Assembly: GCA_032622095.1 (NCBI GenBank)
Contig: CP136066.1
Location: 175,271,164 to 175,335,163 of the forward strand
DNA length: 64,000 bases
Direction of reading: 5' to 3'
Origin: Siphonodentalium dalli
Lineage: Eukaryota > Mollusca > Scaphopoda > Gadilida > Siphonodentaliidae
Part shown: positions 47,577-58,560 of the stretch, one piece after another
Position numbering within the stretch: position 1 is the first letter of the stretch
Layout of the letters: the number at the start of each line of letters is the position of its first letter
Position numbers and translations under genes: made by a program
The notes under the pieces: generated by a model
Told to the model about the DNA's origin: nothing
Databases searched by the model: none
What the model saw: the letters and a program-made list of their open reading frames with translations, nothing else

Positions 47577-50500
47577 AAAGTGTCAATGACACTGTAGCTC
47601 AACTTGGAAAGGGAATAATTTAATGTATTACAGTCAATGGAGCGATTAGGAATGTGGAAAGTTGAATGTCTAATACTAGTTTATAGACATGAAGAGAAAA
47701 GTAAAATCCAAGATGGCTGCTGGTGGCCATGTTTTCGGCCGAATGACCCCAAAATGATTGTATCCCATCTACATGTCATCGTTAACATCCATGACAAATT
47801 TTATGACGATCAGACTAAAGGTACGACCTGTAGCCTATGCTAAAGAATTTAGTCATACAAAGTGTAAAATCCAAGATGGCTGCTGGCGGCCATGTTTTTT
47901 GGCCGAATGACACCGAAATGACTCGTTCCCATCTACATGTCATTATTAACATCTATGACAAATTTTATGACGATCAGACTAAAGGTACGACCTGTAGCCC
48001 ATGCTAAAGAATTTAGTCATACAAAGAGTAAAATCCAATATTAACAACCATGACAAATTTCATGATGATCAGACGAACAGTACGACCTGTGGCCATGCTA
48101 ATGGAATAAATTTTGAAATCCAAGATGGCCACTGGCGGCCATGTTTTTTGTCCGAATGACCCCAAAATGACTCGTTCCCATTTACATTCCAATTTCAACA
48201 GCCATGACAAATTTTATGATGATCAGACTAAATGTACGACCTGTAGCCCGTGCTAAAGGATTTAGTCATACAAAGAGTAAAATCAAAGATGGCTGCTGGC
48301 GGCCATGTTTTTCTGCCGAATGACCCCAAAATGACTCGTTCCCATCTACATGTCATTATTAACATTCACGACAAATTTTATGATGATCAGACTAAAGGTA
48401 CAACCTGTAGCCCGTGCTAAAGGATTTAATCATACAAAGAGTAAAATCCAAGATGGCTGCTGGCGACCATGTTTTTTGGCCGAATGACCCCAAAATTACT
48501 CGTTCCCATCTACATGTCATTGTTAACATCCATGACAAATTTTATGATGATCAGACGAACAGTACGACCTGTGGCCCGTGCTAATGGATTAAATTTTGAA
48601 ATCCAAGATGGCCACTGGCGGCCATGTTTATTGGCCGAATGACCCCAAAATGACTCGTTCCCATCTACATGTCATTATTAACATTCACGACAAATTTTAT
48701 GATGATCAGACTAAAGGTACGGCCTGTAGCCCGTGCTAAAGGATTTAGTCATACAAAGAGTAAAATCCAAGATGGCTGCTGGCGGCCATGTTTTTTGGCC
48801 GATTGACCCCAAAATGACTCGTTCCCATCTACATGTCATTATTAACATTCTTGACAAATTTTATGATGATCAGACTAAAGGTACGACCTGTAGCCAATGC
48901 TAAAGAATTTAGTCATACAAAGAGTAAAATCCAAGAAGGCTGCTGGCCGCCATGTTTTTTGGCCGAATGACCCCAAAATTACTCGTTCCCATCTACATGT
49001 CAATATTAACACCCATGACAAATTTCATGATGATCAGACTAAAGGTACGACCTGTGGCCCGTGCTAATGGATTGAATTTTGAAATCCAAGATGGCCACTG
49101 ACGGCCATGTTTTTTGTCCGAATGACCCCAAAATGACTCGTTCCCATCTACATGTCATTATTAACATTCACGACAAATTTTATGATGATCAGACTAAAGG
49201 TACAACCTGTAGCCCGTGCTAAAGGATTTAGTCATACAAAGAGTAAAATCCAAGATGGCTGCTGGCGACCATGTTTTTTGGCCGAATGACCCCAAAATTA
49301 CTCGTTCCCATCTACATGTCATTGTTAACATCCATGACAAATTTTATGATGATCAGACGAACAGTACGACCTGTGGCCCGTGCTAATGGATTAAATTTTG
49401 AAATCCAAGATGGCCACTGGCGGCCATGTTTATTGGCCGAATGACCCCAAAATGACTCGTTCCCATCTACATGTCATTATTAACATTCACGACAAATTTT
49501 ATGATGATCAGACTAAAGGTACGGCCTGTAGCCCGTGCTAAAGGATTTAGTCATACAAAGAGTAAAATCCAAGATGGCTGCTGGCGGCCATGTTTTTGGC
49601 CGATTGACCCCAAAATGACTCGTTCCCATCTACATGTCATTATTAACATTCTTGACAAATTTTATGATGATCAGACTAAAAGTAGGACCTGTAGCCCGTG
49701 CTAAAGGATTTAGTCATACAAAGAGTAAAATCCAAGATGGCTGCTGGCGGCCATGTTTTTTGGCCGAATGACCCCAAAATTACTCGTTCCCATCTACATG
49801 TCAATATTAACATCCATGACAAATTTGATGATGATCAGACTAAAGGTACGACCTGTAGCCCGTGCTAAAGAATTTAGTCATACAAAGAGTAAAATCCAAG
49901 AAGGCTGCTGGCCGCCATGTTTTATGGCCGAATGACCCCAAAATTACTCGTTCCCATCTACATGTCAATATTAACACCCATGACAAATTTCATGATGATC
50001 AGACTAAAGGTACGACCTGTGGCCCGTGCTAATGGATTGAATTTTGAAATCCAAGATGGCCGCTGACGGCCATGTTTTTTGTCCGAATGACCCCAAAATG
50101 ACTCGTTCCCATCTACATTCCAATTTCAACAGCCATGACAAATTTTATGATGATCGGACTAAAGGTACGACCTGTAGCCCGTGCTAAAGGATTTAGTCAT
50201 ACAAAGAGTGAAATCAAAGATGCCTGCTGGCGGCCATGTTTTTTGGCCGAATGACCCCAAAATGACTCGTTCCCATCTACATGTCATTATTAACATTCTT
50301 GACAAATTTTATGATGATCAGACTAAAAGTACGACCTGTAGCCCGTGCTAAAGAATTTAGTCATACAAAGAGTAAAATCCAAGATGGCTGCTGGCGGCCA
50401 TGTTTTTGGGCCGAATGACCCCAAAATTACTCGTTCCCATCTACATGTCAATATTAACATCCATGACAAATTTCATGACGATCAGACAAACAGTACGCCC

Positions 50501-50757
50501 TGTAGCCCGTGCTAATGGATTGAATGAATTTTGAAATGCAAGATGGCCACTGGCGGCCATGTTTTTTTACCGAATGACCCCAAAATTAATAATTCTGGTC
50601 TAAATGTTGATGTCAACAGCTATGACAAATTTCATAATGATCCGACCAAAGGTACGACCTGTAGACTGCATTGTTGACGCCTTACGTACACACGGACGAC
50701 GGACGACAAAGCCATGGCAATAGCTCAAACTTTACAAAGTAAAGTTGAGCTAATAAC
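47577..50757 (+). repeat. Main ~164 bp satellite array, about 18 units
   Basis: The leader GTGTCAATGACACTGTAGCT is followed by about 18 head-to-tail units. Two unit types differ before CCAAGATGG: one has AGTCATACAAAGAGTAAAAT, the shorter has AATGGATTGAATTTTGAAAT. Each unit has AAGATGGC and, in inverse, GGCCATGTTTT. The end reads ACACGGACGACGGACGACAA and then AAAGTTGAGCTAATA, which is inverse to the leader's TAGCTCAACTT. The leader, array and tail may be one mobile unit with short inverted ends. Confidence 0.75.
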
Positions 50758-50885
50758 ATATCTTTCTAACTATATATGAGGCATTTATGTTACAAAAATT
50801 ATTTTGGTGTATTTTAACCTGATTGTGGACATTGTAAAACTAATAAAAAATTAGGCCGGGCCAAGTTGGATACCTTTCTATAGGA

Positions 50886-50932
50886 TTAAGTATTATTGGG
50901 GGTGGGGTCAATTTTTGTTCTGGGGACCTGTG
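50886..50932 (+). repeat. Solo arm of the 100 bp palindrome
   Basis: TTAAGTATTATTGGGGGTGG, then TTTTTGTTCTGGGGACCTGTG. It equals the right arm of 30540-30639. Confidence 0.65.
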
Positions 50933-51170
50933 GCTGGGTGCTGGTTAACTGCTATCGCTGCTTGTTTGAGGCATCGGCTGATGTAATTTTTGTGTTAATA
51001 AAGTGCATCATAAACCACCGGTAATGACTAATGAGCACAATGTATTCAATACAAGCACAGTTCTTGGCGATGTCATGGTTATAATATTTGTAGCTATTAA
51101 TTTAACATGCAAACATAAAAGCAATATAAAAGTAGGAATGTACGACGGACTGACGGTGGTTCCTAAAAAT

Positions 51171-51225
51171 GAAAGTGTCAATGACACTGTAGCTCAACTT
51201 AGGTAGGGGAATAATTTAATGATTC
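51171..51225 (+). repeat. Solo leader of the satellite family
   Basis: AATGAAAGTGTCAATGACAC, then TGTAGCTCAACTT and GGGGAATAATTTAATG, with no satellite units after it. Confidence 0.65.
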
Positions 51226-51239
51226 CGGCATAAACGGTG

Positions 51240-52620
51240 TAAACTGCGTGTAAGTTACGGTAAGTATAACGTTTGGTGGCACCCGGAATTGACAGTGTTA
51301 CTAGTACTAATATAGATGGTGACCCGACTATTAATTGAAAGAATGAAATTGACAAGACAATATCTCACTCGTCGTTTGAGGTCAAAGACATCACTGCGAC
51401 ATGATGGCAATGATTGATGCGGCTTTATCGTTTGTCGGAGACCGCTTTGATCTAGACACTGTGTATATTTCAATTGATCTCGCACCGTCGGGTTATGATG
51501 CGATCTGTGTGAAGGTCGCTTAAGGATGAAGTTAAGGTGACGTCATTGGTGCTACCGTATATAAATGATACTGGGTTTAAGAACTGGTTTAGGTTATCGT
51601 ACCGGTATTCTACAACGTCGTAGCCTATACTATAGGGCGTATTTAGTCGGAACATTAACATTTTATAGTGACACCGCTCGGCACCAGTTTATTGGTGATC
51701 CCTAAACGAAATCTCGAACGCCGATAATAAATTTAAAACCTGTATAAATGATTGTGTTTTTAATCATTATCCACCACATGTCTAATTATATAATTACATT
51801 CAGTGTGTTGGATAAATATTAAGATGTTTACTGTATTATTTCCCAAATAAATTGGTGTCTATGCAGGGAAATGCGCTATGCAATAGAGTCGAATAGACCG
51901 TCATTGCATCAGTCATCAGTGTACGCCATGAACAATGAATTTTCCGTACCATGTTATGTTTGAAAGTATTGATATCGGGTACCGACTAGTCGACGCAACG
52001 TGACTTTTGGGCCTCGACTAAGTCGACTTTGAAATTCACTAATCGTTTCAACACTAGACTGCGCCACGATTATGGTACAACCGTGATGAACACGTGAACC
52101 ATCACAGACCTACCGGTACCTGCAGGTTGCACGAGTAACACACAGACCTTCCACGAGTAACCAGCGCCGGGACTGGGAGGCCAATACATATGTCAGAGCA
52201 GTGGGCTATTGGGCAACTTAGCCTATACTATAGATACACATTGGACTATACGGAGGTCCCCGATGGTCGTGGAAGGAGACTCAAGGGGATATAATGATGT
52301 TTTTGATATAAATTTATTATGCAGTCTATTCCCGGTGATAAAAGACTTGTAAGTGGTATACAAAGATTCGAAATATCCCTAATCACACGACCGCTTTCAA
52401 ATCAGAATGTAAGAACTAAGATTCGAAATTGAATTGAATCTTCGTCAGGCCCTACCACTGACTGTACCAGTACCACAGGGGTTAATTTAAAGTTACTCAG
52501 CCGTGGTAGCACCTGGACCAGTGTGCCTCTAACCAGAATTGGTTGCTGCACTGAAATATCAACACTGACAACAGCTACTGTCAGTACTCAGCTAGTGACC
52601 TACACTAGGCTACAGGCTTC
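51240..52620. other. No recognised gene
   Basis: Moderate GC. Only short frames without motifs. Confidence 0.4.
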
Positions 52621-52633
52621 AGTCCAGATGCAG

Positions 52634-53007
52634 TAGACCCGATGGCACTAGAAATGTATTTCATGAATTCATCATTTCTAGTGCCGCACGGCCTGCCATA
52701 CCCTGTGTAGAACTATCTATTTCACAACATTTTTCATCTAAACAATGAATGCTAGCCTTATTACCTCACCATATATTTTCAGTCGGTACTCCCCGCCACA
52801 AGTTGACGCCAAAAGTTCCCTGTGTCGGTGTATCTAAATCCTTTAATCGGACATTTCTAAACTGTCGAATATTGGTGACCCGGATAAGTCGTCCATCCTC
52901 ACGTTCTTGTTGACATTTTACACAAGGCCACGTGCTCGGAAGAACTACTGGGTAATTTACTACGTCCGGTTTGGCCTATAGTCCATTTCACGAATAACTA
53001 TTGACTG
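52634..53007 (+). repeat. Left 374 bp terminal inverted repeat
   Basis: It starts TAGACCCGATGG and contains ACGCCAAAAGTTCCCTG and TTTACTACGTCCGGTTTGG. It is paired with 55146-55519. Confidence 0.9.
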
Positions 53008-53620
53008 TTGCGTTCAAGCTGCAGACAGAGTTCAGTCTCCGCGCCAAGAGAAGTCTTAACGCTGCACGTGTATTTTTTTACAGAAGTGTTTTGTCAGTTA
53101 CAATTCATTCTGGCTTGACCTAGACCATTTTCAAACGAATATGGACATTTATGTTTCTCAGAATAATGCAGAATTAGCTGTAACCTACACAAATCTAAAA
53201 TAAATATGTATATAGGAGGTATCAAATTTGCTTCTAAAATAAATAAATACGACATTGCTTCACATTCCATGTAGGTGCTGGCAGGGTAAGTCACGTGTAG
53301 GAGACTGAACTCAGGATGGAGCTTATGTTGCGTTCTGTGACGGAAAGTATCCAAACACAGCGATCTGTAAATGACGAAATAGGCCTACCAAGCTGAAAAG
53401 TTTTCGCGATCGCAGCACTGTTTTTTTTAGATTTACGCTCGCTATATGTCAACAAAACTCAAATAAAATCACGTCATGTTGCATTATTATGGTTTAATTC
53501 TTCATTATACAGCACAAAACATGCTTTAAGTGTCATTTTCCGCCTTAGTTTTCTCCAACTTGGTTCTGCTTGGTATTTCTATACGCACACCTGCTTATCG
53601 TCGGCATGCATTTACTATGG

Positions 53621-53942
53621 CTGAAGGGGTCACTCTCACCAAAAAAAGGGCTGAAGGGTACACAGGGTTTGAAAATATGCTGAAGGGTACACATGATTTG
53701 TGACCGGCACGAACACCATTACTTAAATTGTGTTTATGAAAGTCTGGCGCCCATTAGCAGTTTGTTTTCAGTACATTTTAATATTCATTGGAATGTAAAC
53801 AATTATTTTCTAACAGAAATCATGGCAGATACGAAAACTGAATGCCTTTAGAACGACATTTCAAACACTGTGTACCCTTCAGCACATTTTGAAAATCCTG
53901 TGTACCCTTCGGCACTTTTTTTGGTGAGAGTGACCCCTTCAG
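53621..53942. mobile_element. 322 bp foldback MITE nested in the larger transposon
   Basis: The ends CTGAAGGGGTCACTCTCACC and its complement are followed inward by duplicated CTGAAGGGTACACA motifs on each side, so each arm holds an internal repeat. The target duplication is unclear. Its position inside the transposon makes it either cargo or a later insertion. Confidence 0.7.
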
Positions 53943-55145
53943 CTTTACGCTGGGATATTTAGAACGGGTCTCTAAAACTAATTAGGCTATAACTTTGTTA
54001 TCTTTCATATTTTCCGTGAAATTTCAAATATGTGCCAGGGACATATATCCCGTCCGGAATGTGCATAAACATTTCCAGTTTCTTATCGTATTTTTATTTA
54101 TTTTATGCGACAAAATTGTCGTAAATGTCAGAAAACCAAACTGACCAGTCTATGTTTTGCGTTATGAGCTAACGCTCGATGAACATCTATATATAGTTCT
54201 ATTGAGATTTTTTTTACGTCCTTTTATACCCCATAATCACTAAAATGAGATGTCTCTCACCCACCACACGATTTGTTAAAAGTGAAAATTATAAGAAGTG
54301 AGATTGTTTTATCGGTTAGCAGATACATTTCCGGATAAAACGGAGTGATCTTCATATCTCGTATATTCAGGAGATGCATCTTTCAATGATATAGGCCTAT
54401 GTAATTTTTGTTTTGCTGATTCAAAATATCAAAAATCGACGTCACGCGAAAATTTGAAGCTATTAAAGTTGTCTGTTTGTTAGACAAAAATGAAACTTAT
54501 AGATTTATATCAATGTTCCATGCTTGTGTCGAATAGAAACCAGGTCCACATTTGTCAAGTGCGTGGATAAATGATGATCACACTTACTCCGCTTATTTCT
54601 CGGCCAGAAATATGTGTTTTGAACTTTTGATAACAATTTATTTGAGACAAAAACTGCTGCGGGCATGTCAGTCGGTGTGAACTTATCAGTCGCTGAGCAT
54701 CGTGCATGGTTCAATAAGATCTAGTGATCGTTCCTTCGTCCAGTTTGATGACTTAAATATTCCATTGTCCGATATAACAACAAATTTGTCGAAAATGTCC
54801 AATTTAATGTCAGTTTGCATACCAAGCCAATAAAAAGAAACAAAATACGATGAATACTTATAGGTATCATGTCTATGACACATGCATACAGCCATGGCGA
54901 TTGGCGAACATCTACAAAGCCACATACCAAAAAATGAGATTTTGTATGTAGGCCTTCCTAGCTATAGATATGCAGGTAAATCTTCAAGGCCTACATAATT
55001 ACTAACATTTAACACTATGCTGTAATAGTATATACACAAGACAGAAGTTATATTGTTCGCTTGGTTCAACTAGGATGTTATATAGTTTCATTGTATTACA
55101 CACTCACACCGTTGTAATGGTTTGCTGACAATAAAATCTTGAAAT

Positions 55146-55519
55146 CAGTTAACGGTTATTCGTGAAATGAACTATAGGCCAAACCGGACGTAGTAAATTA
55201 CCCAGTAGTTCTTCCGAGCACGTGGTCTTGTGTAAAATGTCAACAAGAACGTGAGGATGGACGACTTATCCGGGTCACCAATATTCGACAGTTTAGAAAT
55301 GTCCGATTAAAGGATTTAGATACACCGACACAGGGAACTTTTGGCGTCAACTTGTGGCGGGGAGTACCGACTGAAAATATATGGTGAGGTAATAAGGCTA
55401 GCATTCATTGTTTAGATGAAAAATGTTGTGAAATAGATAGTTCTACACAGGGTATGGCAGGCCGTGCGGCACTAGAAATGATGAATTCATGAAATACATT
55501 TCTAGTGCCATCGGGTCTA
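55146..55519 (-). repeat. Right 374 bp terminal inverted repeat
   Basis: The reverse complement of 52634-53007. The outer ~290 bases appear identical. Confidence 0.9.
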
Positions 55520-55529
55520 AGATGCAGCG

Positions 55530-56840
55530 AATTTAGGAAAATTAATTTTAAACATGCATAAACTTCTATTTACTGATTATTCGTATGGTCATGCTATTTT
55601 GCATACATTAAAATAGTACATCTACATGTAGTTCATCTTGCGAAACATCAATTCTCAATTTATATCATGATTAGAAATTTAGCGGTCATTTGTCAAAGGC
55701 ATTGCCATTGTAACTTTGTTATTTTTTGTGCGAAATCGCTGAAATTGAAAATCGTCGGCAACCTTTGAACATTCTTGTGCCAAGTTGTGGCTTGTCTGGC
55801 TAAACTTTTCTATAAAATATCATGTTCAATGGTGTTCGTAAATTGGCACAAAATGCTTACCACAGTGACAGTGATGTGCATTTCTCCGTCTTGACAAATA
55901 TTCGTGTTCTGTCGATCAGATTACACAAAATAGACATTTCAATGTCATGTCTGCGGACTATTGACATAATTGTTTTGCGTAATAATTCACCACAAATTGC
56001 ACAAGCTTTTATTTCATTCGCTTTTGCACAAAAACACAAATTTGACCAACAATTTAATACACTACATAATTATATTCCTTCTTTCCCGTGTGAATATAAT
56101 GACTCAAATGATAAAAATGTTGCGAACTATTTTTTATCTCGCCGATGTTAGGATGAGCAGTACTTTGGATTTCCTTGGTAACCGTCGATTTAAAATTAAA
56201 GGGGAACCGCTGAATATTGGTTGATTAAGTTATAAATATAATTCCGGTTTGTTGGCTTCGACCTTTGACACTATTCCATCAATCTTTTATGTGAAAACGT
56301 CTATAGAAAATTAAAGACAAGCTCCAAATGTACAATAGGCAAACTAGAATTGTGTTTCGAGTCAAATATTTGTAATAATTGAATGAAATATGAACACAAA
56401 ACCTTTACAGAACAATTACAACTTACTACAAATTACAATTGCCGTTTCGAATTTCAGCACCTTTCGTCTCTTGTAAGTTGTAACAAATGTAAGTTGTTGA
56501 CATTTTTATGGAAAAATATCATCCACAAATTTACAATATTTCTATATTTATAATGGAGTCTAACTCACCTTTGCTCCTGACCACTTATAAATAATCAGTT
56601 ATGACTTATGTTAATTATTATGAACTTTGAGGTGGAACCGGATACTGGATCATACTGGAGTCTGTAGTCTCTAGGTCACTAGGTCAACGTCGTAACTAAT
56701 AAGTAACGTTAATTTTGATTGGCAATTGATAAGTAACGTTAATTTAAATAGGTCAGTATATTTAGTAACAAATCGATATTTATAGATTTCCCACCAAAAC
56801 ATCGAATAGTATAGCGTTGATTTCGCGTACACGTATATGC
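55530..56840. other. No recognised gene
   Basis: It contains a 109-codon plus frame (55822-56151) without recognisable motifs. Short direct repeat GATAAGTAACGTTAATTT near 56697 and 56728. Confidence 0.4.
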
Positions 56841-56850
56841 TTATCGCTCG

Positions 56851-56880
56851 CGAACGAGACCCCTGCGGGGTCTCGTTTCG
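56851..56880. repeat. Strong hairpin, CGAACGAGACCCC/GGGGTCTCGTTTCG
   Basis: A 13 bp stem with one bulged base and a TGC loop, just upstream of the TTAA element. It could act as a terminator-like or transposon-end structure; no function can be assigned. Confidence 0.6.
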
Positions 56881-56893
56881 GGCTCGCTATTAA

Positions 56894-57244
56894 AGGACCG
56901 AAAGGCCGTCGCGATTGCATTGTTGTTAAAATAGTCGCTTCCGTTAAAGCTGCCATAAACATAAGGAATATTAATATATAGACAGGATTTGTTCTTATAC
57001 CAATGATAAATAAAAAATAGACTGTTATTGTCAAGTTCATACGCTGTGGTATGTAAACGAAAGCCAGATTATGTTACAGTACAATATGTGAATAGTAAGC
57101 GGTAAGCAAAACATACAACACCGGGGAGACCACACTACTTGAACTTTGGTTAAAACTACCACCAGTAATATTCTTACAGTTTATGGCGGTTTTAACGGAA
57201 GTGACTATTTTAACAGCAACTCCACCGCGAAGGCCCCCGAGCCT
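56894..57244 (-). mobile_element. TTAA-flanked MITE, 351 bp, deleted family member
   Basis: TTAA at 56890-56893 and 57245-57248. The ends are AGGACCGAAAGGCC and GGCCCCCGAGCCT. Inner words (CATAAACATAAGGAATATTA, TTTATGGCGGTTTTAACGG) tie it to 13204-13845 and 27834-28346. Confidence 0.7.
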
Positions 57245-57303
57245 TTAACAAAAAAAATTAATATAAAACAAACCAAATCCAAAATGAATTTAAATATATA
57301 ATT

Positions 57304-57453
57304 ATAAGAAATGAACGGCGAAGTCAACGTCGTCATGGATTTTGACCGCGATTAAAGATCAGCAAACTCCACATGAACCTTTTCGGGGTTCATGCAGTTT
57401 GCTGAATTTTTCTCGCGATCAATTTGAAACCGTCGTGAATTTCTTATTTATCC
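57304..57453. repeat. Nested palindrome
   Basis: The core CATGAACC/GGTTCATG is surrounded by AGCAAACT/AGTTTGCT and weaker outer pairing (AAGAAAT...ATTTCTT). About 150 bp, no ORF. Confidence 0.6.
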
Positions 57454-57600
57454 ACTTTACATTGACCGCGTGCACGTAAGGATTAATGGTATAGATTAAC
57501 GCCGCTATCACGTCACATTAGACCTAAACGCGAGCACAGTTGAACCTACAAGTTTTTTTATATACCTTGTGTCATAACATGCACTCATGCAGTTGCACTG

Positions 57601-57606
57601 TTTATT
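57601..57606 (-). promoter_or_regulatory. Poly(A) signal AATAAA for PPT2
   Basis: TTTATT on + gives AATAAA on -, about 37 bases after the PPT2 stop codon. It is followed by a GTGCATGTTATG stretch suited to cleavage and GU-rich binding. Confidence 0.6.
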
Positions 57607-57642
57607 ATTATATATTTCATTGTTCAAATACCAAATGTACAT

Positions 57643-58514
57643 TTAACTATACGTCAAATAAGGCAAAATAAAATGTTTGAATACTGAGTAGTTGAGGGGC
57701 CAATGATGATGTTGTACACCCGACACTGTATGCGTTGCTAATGCTCCTCGATCGTGCAGTGTCTTCAGACCGAACGAGTCATTCTTAAACAAAGCTGTGT
57801 TCTTAAATTCAACAATGCGCTCCTTTTCGTCGAAAAATCCAAAGTGAGCTGATTGCCAAGGCGTGATAACTCCATCATCGGGTCCACCAATCAAAACGAG
57901 TTTCTTGAGTCTGAGAAAATTTGATTTGTAAGCAACACTATTTGGGTTACTTGGCAAGCTCTGATTATTAAGAACTGCCAAGTAGTTTGATTCTTTGAAG
58001 TATAAACCTTGATGGTGTGGGTCGTTCCAGTAATTTGCCACAGAGATGTCCTGTCCCTTTTCTGTGTAGAATAGTTTGTATATGTTGTCCTTCAGATACG
58101 TTGGGAAGAAATATTTCAGATATTCAGTGTCTCCAAATTGACCAGCTAAAGGTGAACTGAGTGCAATGAAGGTATCCACATTATGTTTCATCGTCTGCAA
58201 CAAACCTCTACAAACCAAACCTCCCTGAGAATAACATATGAAATGCACACCCTCTGGATTCTGGTCCATAACCTTTTGAACTTTCACCTTTATAGTTTTC
58301 ACTTGGCGCCACAATGCTTCTAAGCTGTAAATCCCGCTATAGTCCGTAATGGCGGTAATGTTAGTTCCCGGGTGAATAGTCTCGACCAATTTGATCATCT
58401 TCGTGTAGCGCTCCCTTTGAGCCCGTGCATCATCACAATTGGTTTATACGCCGCTAGATGTCGTAAATATAGTGACACCAGAACTGCGATAACGTGACTC
58501 CAACGTATGCCCAT
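57643..58514 (-). CDS. PPT2: Lysosomal thioesterase PPT2-like, with an apparent frameshift
   Basis: PPT2 is a lysosomal alpha/beta-hydrolase that cleaves thioesters of fatty acids with CoA-like or cysteine leaving groups. The ATG at 58514 opens a signal-peptide-like start (MGIRWSHVIAVLVSLYL), then YKPIVMMHGLKGSATR, the conserved first strand and oxyanion region. After a frame break near 58400 the next frame reads KMIKLVETIHPGTNI. It continues with the nucleophile elbow HFICYSQGGLVCR (Ser), ALSSPLAGQFGD, VANYWNDPHHQGLYF, the acid region LVLIGGPDDGVITPWQS, and the His region VSGVQHHHWPLNY, ending at TAA 57643. Total coding length is about 290 codons, close to the roughly 300 of animal PPT2. All coding sequence is in one exon, and a splice acceptor (CTGTTTTCAG, 58550) precedes the ATG, implying a 5' untranslated exon. 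The frame break is a true indel, an assembly error or a sign of a retrocopy; I cannot tell which. Confidence 0.85.
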
Positions 58515-58549
58515 CTTGAGATCTGTCGGGAACAGTGAAGTTTCAGAAT

Positions 58550-58560
58550 CTGAAAACAGA
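58550..58560 (-). promoter_or_regulatory. Splice acceptor upstream of the PPT2 start
   Basis: TCTGTTTTCAG on the - strand, with the exon beginning at 58549, 35 bases before the ATG. A typical pyrimidine-rich 3' splice site. Confidence 0.5.

Larger units (their letters stand above)
52634..55519. mobile_element. 2,886 bp DNA transposon, 374 bp TIRs, 8 bp target duplication
   Basis: The left arm (52634-53007) and right arm (55146-55519) are reverse complements of equal length. I count about five mismatches, all within the inner ~80 bases. The ends begin TAGACCCGATGGCACTAG. The flanks are AGATGCAG (52626-52633) and AGATGCAG (55520-55527), a perfect 8 bp duplication, as for hAT or P-type transposition. 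The 2.1 kb interior has no ORF above about 90 codons and no recognised transposase, so it is non-autonomous. Within each arm, GGCACTAGAAATG and CATTTCTAGTGCC form a subterminal hairpin. Confidence 0.9.

Noticed and set aside
55822-56151. 109-codon plus ORF
   Set aside because: No recognisable motif, AT-rich composition and a competing antisense frame; nothing supports a gene.
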